Part shown: piece by piece, positions 1 through 9,606 of the stretch
Layout: each line of letters opens with the position of its first letter
How positions within the stretch are numbered: position 1 is the stretch's first letter
Source of the DNA: Apostichopus californicus
Lineage: Eukaryota; Echinodermata; Holothuroidea; Aspidochirotida; Stichopodidae
Length of the DNA: 28,324 nt
Reading direction: 5' to 3'
NCBI GenBank assembly: GCA_020650975.1
Contig: JAIPMN010187022.1
Span: 1-28,324 of the forward strand
Notes under the pieces: model-generated
Seen by the model: the letters and a program-made list of their open reading frames with translations, nothing else
What the model was told of the DNA's origin: nothing
The model's database searches: none
Made by a program: the position numbers and the translations under genes

Positions 1-428
1 TTGGATGGTATCTTAGTTTGCTGTTTTATGATTGATACATGTAAAAAAATCGATGCACATGACAAAAAGGTGGAAAAAAGCGACCCAACGCAAAATGCTG
101 CTTTAAGCAAAAGGCACAATAACTTCTTTTCACAACACCAAAATACCATATATATGAATAAGCAGGTAGACGTAGGATTTCGTAGGAAGTTTGGGGCAGA
201 TATATGTGGAGCCAACCTATGTAGGCATGGAGGTATTTCCAGAAATATTACTAACTTTTTCAAGGTATCATATTGTAATTTGCGAAATTGCCGCATTTAT
301 CTTCAAAAGGTTCGAATTAGCAGCATAGGCTTTTCGGTTTAGCCGTGTTAACTTAGATATTCATGCTTTGCATTAAATTATTAAGTTCTATACCAACCTA
401 TGTTCGAGATTTTTTGCTGGTAGGTTTT
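1..428. other. no recognisable gene; tail beyond the P2X7-like domain
   Basis: Open frames of up to 113 codons exist on the plus strand, but their composition is not protein-like and I recognise nothing in them. On the minus strand the reading of the neighbouring P2X7-like domain carries on past its stop at 429-431 for about 25 codons with further stops. The original domain may therefore have extended to about position 350 before decaying. Confidence 0.4.
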
Positions 429-640
429 CTATACTGTAGTAGGCCCCCATGCTGCACCAAGGACGTCCCTATTCAAACAAACACTAGCAAAACTGTCATT
501 CAAGGTGACACAAGTTCCCATGACTTTCTCCTGAAGTGCTTCGACTTCTCGGCAACATATGTATTCATCGTTTGAGTCCATATTGTGACAATACTCACAT
601 TGACACCAGTCTGTATTCCCACTAGGCCATGGGCAATTAC
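429..640 (-). pseudogene. P2X7-type intracellular cysteine domain, fragment
   Basis: Reading the minus strand from about 640 down to the TAG at 429-431 gives an open frame of some 70 codons. It contains WCQCEYCHNM, then ICCREVEALQEK, then CVTLNDSFASVCLN. The pattern W-C-x-C-x2-C, a Cys-Cys-Arg-Glu block and a late Cys is the signature of the P2X purinoceptor 7 intracellular (ballast-type, zinc-binding) domain. That domain is widespread as a stand-alone, multi-copy domain in marine invertebrates. No channel segment is visible nearby, no initiator Met is obvious and later sequence has stops, so this is a fragment or a decayed exon. The identification rests on motif memory and was not searched. 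It lies head to head with exon 1 at 749. Confidence 0.6.
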
Positions 641-748
641 CCGCTGCTCTTAAAAGAGCTTATCTAAATGGTCCGTATTTCCGGGTCAAACCTTAATTGA
701 CCAATCACAGCTGCTGATCTGTGGTCTAGTTACACACACTGCACAAAC
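641..748 (+). promoter_or_regulatory. possible promoter / 5' leader of the 749 gene
   Basis: A CCAAT box sits at 701-705, 44 bases before the ATG at 749. A short inverted repeat (GCTCTT-AA-AAGAGC) lies at 647-660. No TATA box is visible. The ATG context (AACATGG) has A at -3 and G at +4, which suits translation initiation. The assignment is positional inference only. Confidence 0.25.
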
Positions 749-1070
749 ATGGCTGCTCCCACACTCACATGCTGTATGCATGTGTGTGCACGGACAAACA
801 CGAATATTTCATCCTTTTCTGACAGCTCTTTTGCCAAATTCAAGGATTGTGTTTTAAGGTGGAGTGTGTTACCAGGTATTTATGGTGCATTAGCTACAGA
901 TGTCACCTCCAAATACTGTATAGAGAGCTCAAAATCTTTAGCTGATTTCCAAGATCATGAGCATGGTGAGTCGTGCATTGGCAAGGATCGTGAGTGCCAC
1001 CAGAGATTCACAGATGTGAATAAACTCAACAAGACTGAAGAAAGGCTTGCTAAAAATCCGCCCAAAGATG
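749..1070 (+). pseudogene. exon 1 of multi-zinc-finger / CXC protein gene (exon itself open)
   Basis: This exon codes for the first ~107 residues. It starts at an ATG in good context and is open to a strong donor, GATG|GTAAGC, with GT at 1071. The segment FAKFKDCVLRWSVLPGIYG and the later CHQRFTDVNKLN match the N-terminal zinc-binding-like region (Cys...Cys-His-x-Arg-Phe-Thr) of a multi-copy uncharacterised family common in marine invertebrates. The last base is the first base of a codon (phase 1). It joins in frame to the acceptor before 5185 and creates a GAT codon, followed by an acidic linker. This exon has no stop or frameshift although exon 2 has ten, so selection may have been lost recently or the sampled sequence is short. 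No cellular role is known to me. Confidence 0.65.
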
Positions 1071-1399
1071 GTAAGCAAACATCTAAATAATATTATGAGT
1101 ATGAACCCAATTTCCAACTGAAATTAGAAATGTGAATCTGACATCTTGTGGAATGTGGTTGTGCTTTTATTTCACTTTTTACATTCGTTCTTGACGGTTT
1201 GTTATTATATTGTAGCCATTTTGTTGTGCAAAATGCACCAACCTGATGTAATCGTGAATTTATTTGGGTTAGGGTTAGATTTACAAACAACGGGAATACA
1301 TTTACAATAAAAATCTGCATTTAGTGTGCGTTAAGTTAAATTTTGCATGTGTTCAACAAATAGAAGTTCCTGTCATTGGGGGAGGGGGAATTTGATACT

Positions 1400-1815
1400 T
1401 TAGATTTTCTTCAGTAGTTGCTCCATGATTTTAATAAATTTAGACGAGGGCCCCAAACCCACGCCCAATTTTCCATTTCTGCTTAGTTGATTTTTTTTTA
1501 TATGGGTGGACTGGAGATCAATATTTCATTATTGCTCCGTGATTTTGAGATAATAAAACGAGGGCCCCAAACCCACGCCGAAGTTTGTATTTGTACAAAT
1601 ACTTGATAATTTTTGGATATGGGCGGAGGGTGAAATTTTATTATCGATCAATGATTTGATAAAATGAGACGAGGGCCCCAAACCCACGCCCAATTTTTCA
1701 TTTGTACAAATACTTCGTTGATTTTTTTATATGGGTGGAGGTCGATATTTCATTATTGCTTAATGATTTCATAAAATAAGACGAGGGCCCAAAACCCATG
1801 CCCAATTTTTCATTT
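1400..1815 (+). repeat. minisatellite, ~112-bp unit, about four copies
   Basis: The core ACGAGGGCCCCAAACCCACG recurs at 1444, 1558, 1669 and 1781, giving periods of 114, 111 and 112 bases. The remainder of each unit is AT-rich and includes TTTATATGGGTGGA and a TTTCATTATTGCT-like stretch. A degenerate half unit precedes 1444. The fourth copy stops at CATTT (1811-1815), where the 3.2-kb element begins, and resumes as ATTTGTA after 5017. Confidence 0.9.
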
Positions 1816-2371
1816 GGGTCATTCCGTGTCAAATCAACCAGTGGTCCCCAGGTGACCCTCTCAGATTTGAATGAAACTTCATCAGAATGATTGAGTATGT
1901 CCCAAATGAACACATACCCAAAAATTAAAATCATACTCCATGTCGTTTTCGAGATATAGCCCGTTGAAATTTTGCCAAGGCGGCCATTTTTGGCTTGCGC
2001 GATTCGATAAAAGTTACTTTTGGGATATTTTCGGACCTGAAAGCTCATAATTTAGTATTTGTAGCAGGTACAGAGCTAAAATTTGGTATTCTATCTTCTT
2101 GCCAAAATTCATGAATCTGCACTCAATTGATTTATTTTCATTTTTATGATCACCCAAAGTAGGCACTTTATTCAGCCGAAAATGTTTTTGGTGATTTTTA
2201 GGGTCACCCTAGGCCCACATGAGGGGTCACATGAATCCTATTTTCCTTGGGTATTATCTATGGTTGCATGTCTATACACATAAGCAATTATAAGCTGACC
2301 AATGCATTATTTGACAAATGGCATGGGCCCAAAGTTGGCCTCAGCCAGAAAAAGGTAAAAAAGACCACCCT
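1816..2371 (+). repeat. left inverted arm of the ATTT element
   Basis: The arm runs from GGGTCATTCCG to AAAGACCACCCT. Shared blocks with the right arm include the complement of TCTCGAAAACGACATGGAGT near 1935-1955 and the stretch around CACATGAGGGGTCA near 2217. Its complement can be read as a short peptide similar to that from the right arm; this is shared DNA ancestry, not evidence of a gene. Confidence 0.85.
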
Positions 2372-3349
2372 CTTCTTGACCCCGGTTGATCCCGCGATGA
2401 ATTGAAACATTTTGGTAAATTTACACCAGTTACACATACATATTATATCTACTTATACACCATATTTCAGCTTTGGCACTCAACTTCTTCATGGTGTGGT
2501 GTAAATTTGAATATTAGACATTTTTTGCACATTTTTCAATCTCAAACCTATATATTTATCATGTAATAATAATAAAGTAATGAGTGGTGAGATCATTGTA
2601 TCATTGTTTCAGTCAGCTGAATGAAAATGTAACATAACAAATTGTATTTAGCTCAAATGAATGACATTTAATCACATCACTAACGCTTCACGCACATTTA
2701 TATTACTGGTACTGTCACAACTCTCACAAGGCCTGTCCTGGGATTATAAGGAATGTCATTGAAATGCTTCAATGTCCTTACAATACCACACATGGATGTT
2801 CATATACAAGTAAACAAGTTTAGCACACTTTTCTTTTACTAGATTAGTGCTTGCACTGTGACTTGATATACAAGTTAGCACACTTGAATTTGTTTTACTT
2901 CATGAATGCTTGCAGTTTGGCTTCATTGGTCTTTTAAGTCTTAATGAGGAAGAGTGTACTGGCTGCTTCCATATCCCTGTAACTCTGGAGCACTGATGAC
3001 ACAAATAATAGCTTGGAATGGTATCCAACAATTATTGTGGGTGTTTTGTGGCCAAGAAAGTGCATTATCTCAATCTTTGTACCATCCATAGGTATAAAAC
3101 TGTGATGAGATTGTGTTCCTGATATAGTTTATGATGGTGTCTGCACGTGACACACAAGTAGTAGGCTATTGTTCTAGAATGTAGTGTCTACAAGTGACAC
3201 ACATGTGATATTGTTCTAAAAGGTTTAACTCTATACAAATGAGTTGACCTTATGCATGGAAAGTAACCAGTATTTGTAAAGCATGAGAAAAGCATGAAAG
3301 GGGGACTGGGGTAAGGTTAGAGCCAGAGAGCAGTAAGACAGACAGAAGT
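2372..3349. other. left interior of the ATTT element; no transposase seen
   Basis: This is AT-rich sequence between the left arm and the nested foldback. No transposase motif was seen on either strand. The only coding-like stretch is on the minus strand at 2935-3130 and is listed separately. Confidence 0.4.
2935..3130 (-). other. coding-like open stretch inside the element
   Basis: About 64 minus-strand codons are open, including SHHSFIPMDGTKIEIMHFLG and later SYRDMEAASTLFL, preceded and followed by stops. The reading continues for another ~40 codons with isolated stops. It could be a remnant of cargo or of a host gene captured by the element. I do not recognise the family with confidence, and the length is only moderately unlikely by chance. 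Confidence 0.25.
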
Positions 3350-3905
3350 CTTAAAAGAATAGTCCAGGTAAAAATTAAATTTTCAAATGTTAAAAAGGAA
3401 CATAATGTAAGCATTCTGGTGAAATTTGCATTAAATTCCTATGTACCGTTTTGGAGATATCGACAGTTGAAGTTATCTGATATTCTACCAAAGTGAACTT
3501 AGAGCAAACAGGTCTGATGTCATAGTTGCACACTGACAAATAATGTTTTGTTTTTTCTGTATTTTTCAGTCTATTGATTTGACCTTGGATTGGATAGGGT
3601 TACTAATTTGTCTAAAGGGATGTCAAGATTATAAAGTACCAATACCTATGGTACATTCACATTCTGAATGAATCCAATTGTGGAGTATAAAATTAGACGT
3701 AAATTATAAAGAAATACAACACATTATTGATCATAGTGCAAGAATGACGTCACACCTGTTTTCTCCAAATAAAGGTGGCAACTTCCAACTGTCAATATCT
3801 CAAAGACGGTAAATAGGAATTGAATACAAATTTCACCAGAATGCTTACATTATGTTCCTCTTAGACAAATCAAAAATATATTTTGAACTGGACTTTTCTT
3901 TTAAG
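3350..3905. mobile_element. nested foldback (MITE-like) element with TTAA ends
   Basis: The two halves are imperfect reverse complements over almost the whole 0.55 kb. TTAAAAGAATAGTCCAG at the left (3351) mirrors CTGGACTTTTCTTTAA-like sequence at the right (to 3904). ACATAATGTAAGCATTCTGG (3401-3420) recurs inverted near 3840-3860. TTAA flanks both ends (3351-3354 and 3901-3904). TTAA duplications are typical of the piggyBac and Kolobok superfamilies, so this is probably a non-autonomous relative; no coding capacity was seen. It sits inside the ATTT element and is therefore younger than it, unless the ATTT element carried it when it moved. Confidence 0.75.
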
Positions 3906-4244
3906 TATTGGCAAATTTCATTTGTATTGTGTGGTTTAATCCAAGTTTGAAGTGAAACTCTACAACAGCATACTAGGGTATGGCTCCAAATTTTTTTTGG
4001 TGTTATGGGAGATTTTGAGGCACTTTGAGGTACCAGCCTATTGGAGGGTTAACTGAAGTGATTATTTATTGCAGTGGAAAACATGCATCATCAACCCATT
4101 TCTAAAAAGAAAAAAATATAAAATTGTACCTGGAAAAAATACATTACACAAGCTTCAAACTTTAAATGTACTGTATGATATTGAATTAGTGTATGGAGTT
4201 TATATAAATGCGCGAAAAAACGTGTAATATTAAATTTGATAAAA
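3906..4244. other. right interior of the ATTT element
   Basis: This is AT-rich sequence with no recognised coding. It leads into a partial extra copy of the arm. Confidence 0.4.
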
Positions 4245-4444
4245 ACATGCAACCATAGATAATACCCAAGGAATATAGGATTCATATCACCCCTCATGTG
4301 GGCACAGAAAAAAACATTTTCGGCTGAATAAAGTGCCTACTTTGGGTCATCATAAATAAAGGAGATACAGTTAAATTGCGTGCAGATTCATGAATTTTGG
4401 CAAGAAGTAACATAGAATACCAAATGTTAGCTCTCTACCTGGTA
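4245..4444 (+). repeat. extra partial copy of the right arm
   Basis: From ACATGCAACCATAGATAATA to the ACCTGGTA region, this is a direct repeat of 4549-4758 inside the right arm, at visible divergence including small deletions. The left arm has no such second copy. A tandem duplication, unequal exchange or the end of a second related element would each explain it. Confidence 0.8.
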
Positions 4445-4448
4445 GGGT

Positions 4449-5017
4449 AGGGTGGTCTTTTTTACCTTTTTCTGGCTGAGGCCAACTTTGGGCCCATGCC
4501 ATTTGTCAAATAATGCATTGGTCAGCTTATAATTGCTTATGTGTATAGACATGCAACCATAGATAATACCCAAGGAATATATGATTCATGTGACCCCTCA
4601 TGTGGGCCTAGGGTGACCCTAAAAATCACCCAAAAAAAATTCCGCTGAATAAAGTGTCTACTTTGGGTGATCAGAAAAATTAAAATAAATCAATTGAGTG
4701 CAGATTCATGAATTTTGGCAAGAAGATAGAATACCAAATTTAAGCTCTGTACCTGGTACAAATACTGAATTATGAGCTTTCAAAGTCCGAAAATATCACA
4801 AAAGTATCTTTTCGCGAATCGCGCAAGTGCAAAATGGCCATTTCGACCAAATTTCAACGGGCCATACATATCTCGAAAACGACATGGAGTATAATTTAAA
4901 TTTTTTGTATGTGTTCATTTGGGACATACTCAATCATTCTTGTGAAATTTCATCTAAATCTGAGAGGGTCACCTGGGAACTTTTCAGAAAATTGGTTCAT
5001 TTGAGGCGGAATGACCC
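4449..5017 (-). repeat. right inverted arm of the ATTT element
   Basis: This is the reverse complement of the left arm, from AGGGTGGTC (4449) to CGGAATGACCC (5017). The order of landmarks mirrors the left arm throughout. Small insertions and deletions separate the arms, so the insertion is not very recent, or the arms diverged in the source copy. Confidence 0.85.
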
Positions 5018-5184
5018 ATTTGTAAAAAAAAGTTATTAATTATAACAAGTTTAGATACACTGGGCTAGGTTTGTGAATTGAAGTTGTAAAACGGTGTGGG
5101 TTATTGAATTCAGAGGCAATTTTTGAAACCTTTTTTTTTCAAGCTGTATTTAATTTGTATCTTTCTCTTGTTTGAATGTTACAG

Positions 5185-8100
5185 ATGATTCCACCGATGA
5201 TGACAACGACGATGTTCAACCTGTCTGTAAGAAGCAAACACTAAGATCAAACGTAGCTGGACCATCTTCTTCAGGCAGACTACACATACTTCCAGTGTCG
5301 TGCATCATTTGTCACGCTGATCACTGGATAAGGGACAAGGTGACCTGTAAGAGACGAAGAGAGCCCCTGACTCGTTGCTAGACAATAGATGCTGGGAAAC
5401 TCACAAAGGCTGCTGAGCTGACATGTAACGAATCCCTTCTTCTGCAAATGCGTGGCAGAGACCTTGTTGCTTCCGAGGCAAGATACCATCCGAGTTGTTT
5501 TCGCAACGCAACCAGATTTCTCACTCGGAAGTTGCCCAAAGAAACAACAGATATTCTATATGCAGAGTCTTATGCAAAGTTTTGCCACAATGTCATTCAT
5601 GAACAGATTCTTAAACAACAGGGTGCGATCAGGATCACAAAACTCACAGCCCAGTTCATCAAAACGGTTAAAGTAGTTCAAGGGATTGATGCCTCGAGTT
5701 ACAGATCCTACAACTTAAAAAAGCGTCTCCAAGGCTCCTATCCACAACTACAGTTTTTGCGACCAACGCGACGCTATGAAAGAGAAGTTGTAATTTCAAG
5801 AACTGTAGAAGCTCAGGATCTACCAGTAAACATGGTTAATCTACAAGATGATACAAAGTCAAGTAGCGAGTTGCACACTTCAAGTGGTAGTGAATCTGAT
5901 TTGCAGCATCAACAAAAAGGTTCGTGTAGAAGTCAAGGCATTTCATTGAGTGACATGTACTTTACAGCTAGACAGCTTAGAATTGGTGTCCAAGAGGTAC
6001 AAGTGGACACAGCATGGCCACAAACAGGGCAAGATTTGACATTGGCCATAGCCCGTAACCTTGTTCCTGTGCAACTGTACAATTTTCTAGCATGGCTTAT
6101 TGGAGCTTCAGAAGAACCATTCGAAAGTGAGCGAGTTGCAGTTTCTGACACAAGAATTTTGTCCATGGCACAAAATATCATTTATAATTCAACAGGAGGC
6201 AAGAAGTCAATGCCAAAACACGCCGCTCTTGCCATGACTGTCCGACCATCTTACTGGCTCTGCTAAGTTGATTGGCCTACTGAATGGTTTTAGCCATGCT
6301 ACATCACACTCTGTCGTTTTAGAACATGACACCGCTCTTGCTCAAAAACAGCTTGACATGGGCCCTATCAATCTTCCACCATTCATGAAGCAGAGGGAGT
6401 TTACGACACTAATTTGGGACAAGAATGATTTTGGGGAAGAAACGCTCTCCGGCAGTGGCACAACCCATAACACCAACGGCATTGTTGTCCAAACCCAACA
6501 AGCAGACCACTCTCCTGAAGATGCCTTCTGCTGCCCGCCAGTTACATACAAGAAGACCAAGAGCCGTTCCCTTGAATCTCCACCAACAGAACTGGCCTCC
6601 TACTATGGAGCCAAAAAAACGGCCCAGTGTATTTGGGGCAGCTATACCCATACATGAGACAACTGATGGGCAGGTGAATGCTATGACAATAGATACATTA
6701 TACGTTCTTTCAAGAGCTATCCAGAGAGAGTCCAACCAACACAGGCCCCCAAGTTGGACAGGGTTTAATACGCTTATAGCTGACAACATACCAGCCAAGT
6801 CCATAATTGGATATTTGGCAGTCATCGATGCCTCACCTACAGAAATGGACAATATAGAAGCCATTTTATGTAGATCGCTAGAAATAGCCAATGCCCTACA
6901 CCTACCGACAATTGTCAGAGTCTTTGATCAGGCTATCTACGCCGAAGCACAGCAAATCAGGTGGAAAAGTGGTCCGCTCAGCAAGCGTATTATATTTAGA
7001 CTTGGGGCCTTTCATACTGCAATGACCTTCTTAGCTTGTCTAGGGAAATGGTTTGGGGATGCTGGGCTGGAAGAAGTTGCTATTGCATCAGAAGTGGTTG
7101 CACAAGGGTCCATTAATGGGGTACTGAATGGACAACACTACAACCGATCAGTGAGATTCCACAAGCTAATGTTTGAGGCTCTACACCGACTCCGTTTCCA
7201 GAGATACATCGCAACATTACCAACAGACGAGGCACTTGAAGTCCATAACATACTTGCGAGCCTAAGTGATTCTTTCCCAACTAACTTTCCTGACCGTCTT
7301 TCTGATGAAAAGCTTCAAAGTCTGCTTCAGTCATACCAAGACTATGTTTCCAAGGCTGCAACCAATCCTATGTTTGCATTTTGGAGCAGCTAAATAGACA
7401 TGGTACAAGTTCTCCTTCTCTTCATCCGAGCATCCAGAGAAAGTAACTGGGATTTACATCTGTCATCTATGAGGTCGATGATGCCATGGTTCATGGCTTA
7501 CGATAGAGTCAACTATTCAAGGTATGCACCAGTTTATTGGTTAGAGATGGAGGAGCTTAGTAGAAAACACCCATTCGTAGAAGAGGAATTTCAGAGGGGG
7601 CACTTTAGTGTTCAGAGACAGACGAGCCATGGATTTCCAGGTATACCATGTGATTAGACCATTGAACAAACTGCAAACAGTGATTAAAAAAACCAAAGGA
7701 GGACTTACGGGCATCACAGTCAACAAAGGTGCTGTACATGACTGGATTTCATCCCATGACATGCGAGCAGAGATTTCAAGAGAATGTGAAGAGATGGCTG
7801 GCAAAGGTGAAGTTTCACGACAGCGAAAGGATTTAGATCGCACCAGAAATGAAAGGGATGAAAGAAACATCATGGCTATAATGTCTTGAATAGAGTCCAT
7901 GGTTGACCTATTGACCAAGAGAGTAACCAGCTAGTGAATCTAACATCAGGTGTTGTGGCCTCTAAAGAAGTGGCTGATGATCTAGCTAGTGCTAAATCAA
8001 AAGGAGAAGTAGCGGTACAATCTTTCATCACTGACAGGCTGCAAGGAGAGGAAACAGGGTTCCTTGCATCAATGAGAAGAAAACTGACAACAAAGGTGAT

Positions 8101-9606
8101 TGAATTAAAATCTAACCGAAACCTCTTCGCAAGATTGCTACTCTGTGGTACTTCAAGAAATGTTAGCCTTGAGTCTATGTTGTATTACTGTCTGGGGCCA
8201 TTACCTCTGTCATTGTCAACACACGATGGAACTTTAGTCAAACTCCCAAAGGCTAAACTCATGCATCACTGTACACAAGATCCATACTTGTCTAGTATTC
8301 CTCAAGACTGCACCTGGATTGTGGATGCCATGGCCATGTTGCAACAACTTAAGGTCAGCAAATTACCAGCAACCTTTGCCGAATTGGCTGACGACATTCT
8401 TTCACAGCTGGTAAAGCTAGCAGATGCAACTAGTCATAAGCAGATCCACTTTGTCACAGATCAGTACTCAGCCGTAAGTATCAAATATGCAGAACGTGAA
8501 AGGCGAGCTGGGACTAGCGGGGTGCAAACTCTCAAAATATATGGAAGACAGATGAAAGTTCCACGACAATGGAAGAAATTCTTCAGCCATTGTCCAAATA
8601 AGGAGGATTTGGTGAAATTTATGTTCACTGCATGGGGCCAGGCATCATCAGCATCAATCTTAGGAGTGGTGACCATCTACTTAGCTCATGGAGAGGAATG
8701 CCACTCATTTTCTGTGCGCAGTGGTCAAATACTGGTCCAGCCAATTGTACAGCTCTACTGCAACCATGAGGAAGCTGATACTCGCTTGTTGCTTCACAGT
8801 AAGTTTGCTTCAACCGACACAGCTAATGTTATCATAAAGAGCCCTGACACTGACGTTTGTGTCATTGGTGTGACACTATGCAAGGAAATAACATCAGATG
8901 GAAATGTGTTATTCCATACTGGCCAGAAGGTTAAGAGGATAGTCAACTTGACAGCTATCCGTGAATCACTTGGAACTGAGAAAACAAGCGCACTTATAGG
9001 TTTACATGTATTCACAGGATGTGACTGTGAGTACCTTGCACGGCAAGGGAAAGGTAAACATATGGAAGAAAATGGAGGAACAGGCAGCATACAGTTCATT
9101 TGCAGACTTAGGAGAATCATTCACTCTGTCACCAAATGTAGCTGAATCTCTGGAGAAGTTTACATGTTCAGTGTACAACCAGGAGGGCACATCATCCGTA
9201 AATGAGGCCCGGTACAGACATTTGAAAATGCATGAGAACAAGTCAGAGTCAGCAATGCCACGAAATCAAGACTCTTTAAAGAAACACATGTTGAGATCAA
9301 ACTATCAGGCGGCAGTTTGGAAGAGGAGTTTTATTTCTAATCCAGACACACCCTCCCAAGTCGACCATGGATGGCAAATGGATGGTGATCATCTCATCAT
9401 TTACTGGATGGATCTTTCCCCAGCACCAGATGAAGTCCTTCAGCTGACACATTGCAGCTGTAGAAAGTCTAAATGTGAGACATCAGCATGTTCATGTCTA
9501 AAGAACAAATTGCCTTGTTGAACTTTGCAAGTGCACAGATTGTGACAATGAAAAGCAGGCAAATGAAGATGATGAAAACAACGAGGATGACGAAGATGAA
9601 GGATGA
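5185..9606 (+). pseudogene. exon 2 of multi-zinc-finger / PIN-like / CXC protein, broken
   Basis: One long reading can be followed to the TGA at 9604-9606. It contains an acidic linker, a Cys-rich finger (CIICH ... LTRC ... YHPSC, about 5300-5510), a central region with DFGEETLSGSGTTHNTNGI and FNTLIADNIPAKSIIGYLAV, then HEEADTRLLLH (8761-8799), SPDTDVCVIG (8840-8869), GLHVFTGCD (8999-9025) and a CXC domain. The three Asp-rich motifs suggest a PIN/FEN-like nuclease fold (inference). Breaks: in-frame stops at 5379, 7391, 7655 and 7887; frameshifts near 6246, in A7 runs at 6613-6619 and 7686-7692, near 7903, near 9027, and at 9518. The family is multi-copy in marine invertebrates, probably transposon-associated, with no established function known to me. 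Some single-base shifts could be assembly errors; four nonsense codons make real decay likely. Confidence 0.85.
9453..9606 (+). other. Tesmin/TSO1-like CXC domain at the C terminus, split by a frameshift
   Basis: The first half reads CSCRKSKCETSACSCLKNK and ends at LPC (9518). An in-frame TGA follows, but one frame over the reading goes on as ELCKCTDCDNEK and a Glu/Asp-rich tail to the stop at 9604. The cysteine spacing C-x-C-x4-C-x4-C-x-C, then C-x-C-x2-C, is that of CXC domains, which bind zinc and DNA in Tesmin/TSO1/LIN54 proteins. Restricted similarity to that class is all that is claimed. Confidence 0.75.

Larger units (their letters stand above)
1816..5017. mobile_element. DNA transposon with ~560-bp inverted arms, ATTT target duplication
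   Basis: The two ends are reverse complements beginning GGGTCATTCCG (1816) and ending CGGAATGACCC (5017). Similarity runs about 560 bases into each arm, with some divergence. ATTT occurs immediately outside both ends (1812-1815 and 5018-5021). The interrupted minisatellite unit contains a single CATTTGTA at that point, so the empty site can be read from neighbouring copies and fits a 4-bp duplication. No transposase was recognised, so it is probably non-autonomous. A 4-bp duplication is known for several superfamilies (for example Sola1, Chapaev, Ginger); I cannot assign one. Another foldback element is nested inside. Confidence 0.85.
1071..5184 (+). other. phase-1 intron between exons 1 and 2
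   Basis: The intron is inferred from the donor GTAAGC at 1071 and the acceptor TTTCTCTTGTTTGAATGTTACAG, whose pyrimidine-rich tract ends at 5184. Splicing here keeps the frame and joins family-like sequence on both sides. It is 4,114 bases long, of which about 3.2 kb is one inserted DNA element; the ancestral intron would have been about 0.9 kb. Positions 1071-1399 hold nothing recognisable. The presence of the intron shows that the locus is not a processed retrocopy. Confidence 0.7.

Noticed and set aside
1-342. 113-codon plus-strand frame at the window edge
   Set aside because: No motif, low-complexity AT-rich composition, and the adjacent real signal (P2X7-like) is on the other strand.
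1698-2048. 116-codon minus-strand frame with a similar peptide on the plus strand at 4827-5039
   Set aside because: The similarity exists because both lie in the inverted arms of one element. The frame runs out into the minisatellite and has no known motif.
8461-9241. Several minus-strand frames of 60-110 codons
   Set aside because: They lie opposite the recognisable plus-strand exon 2 blocks and are shadows.
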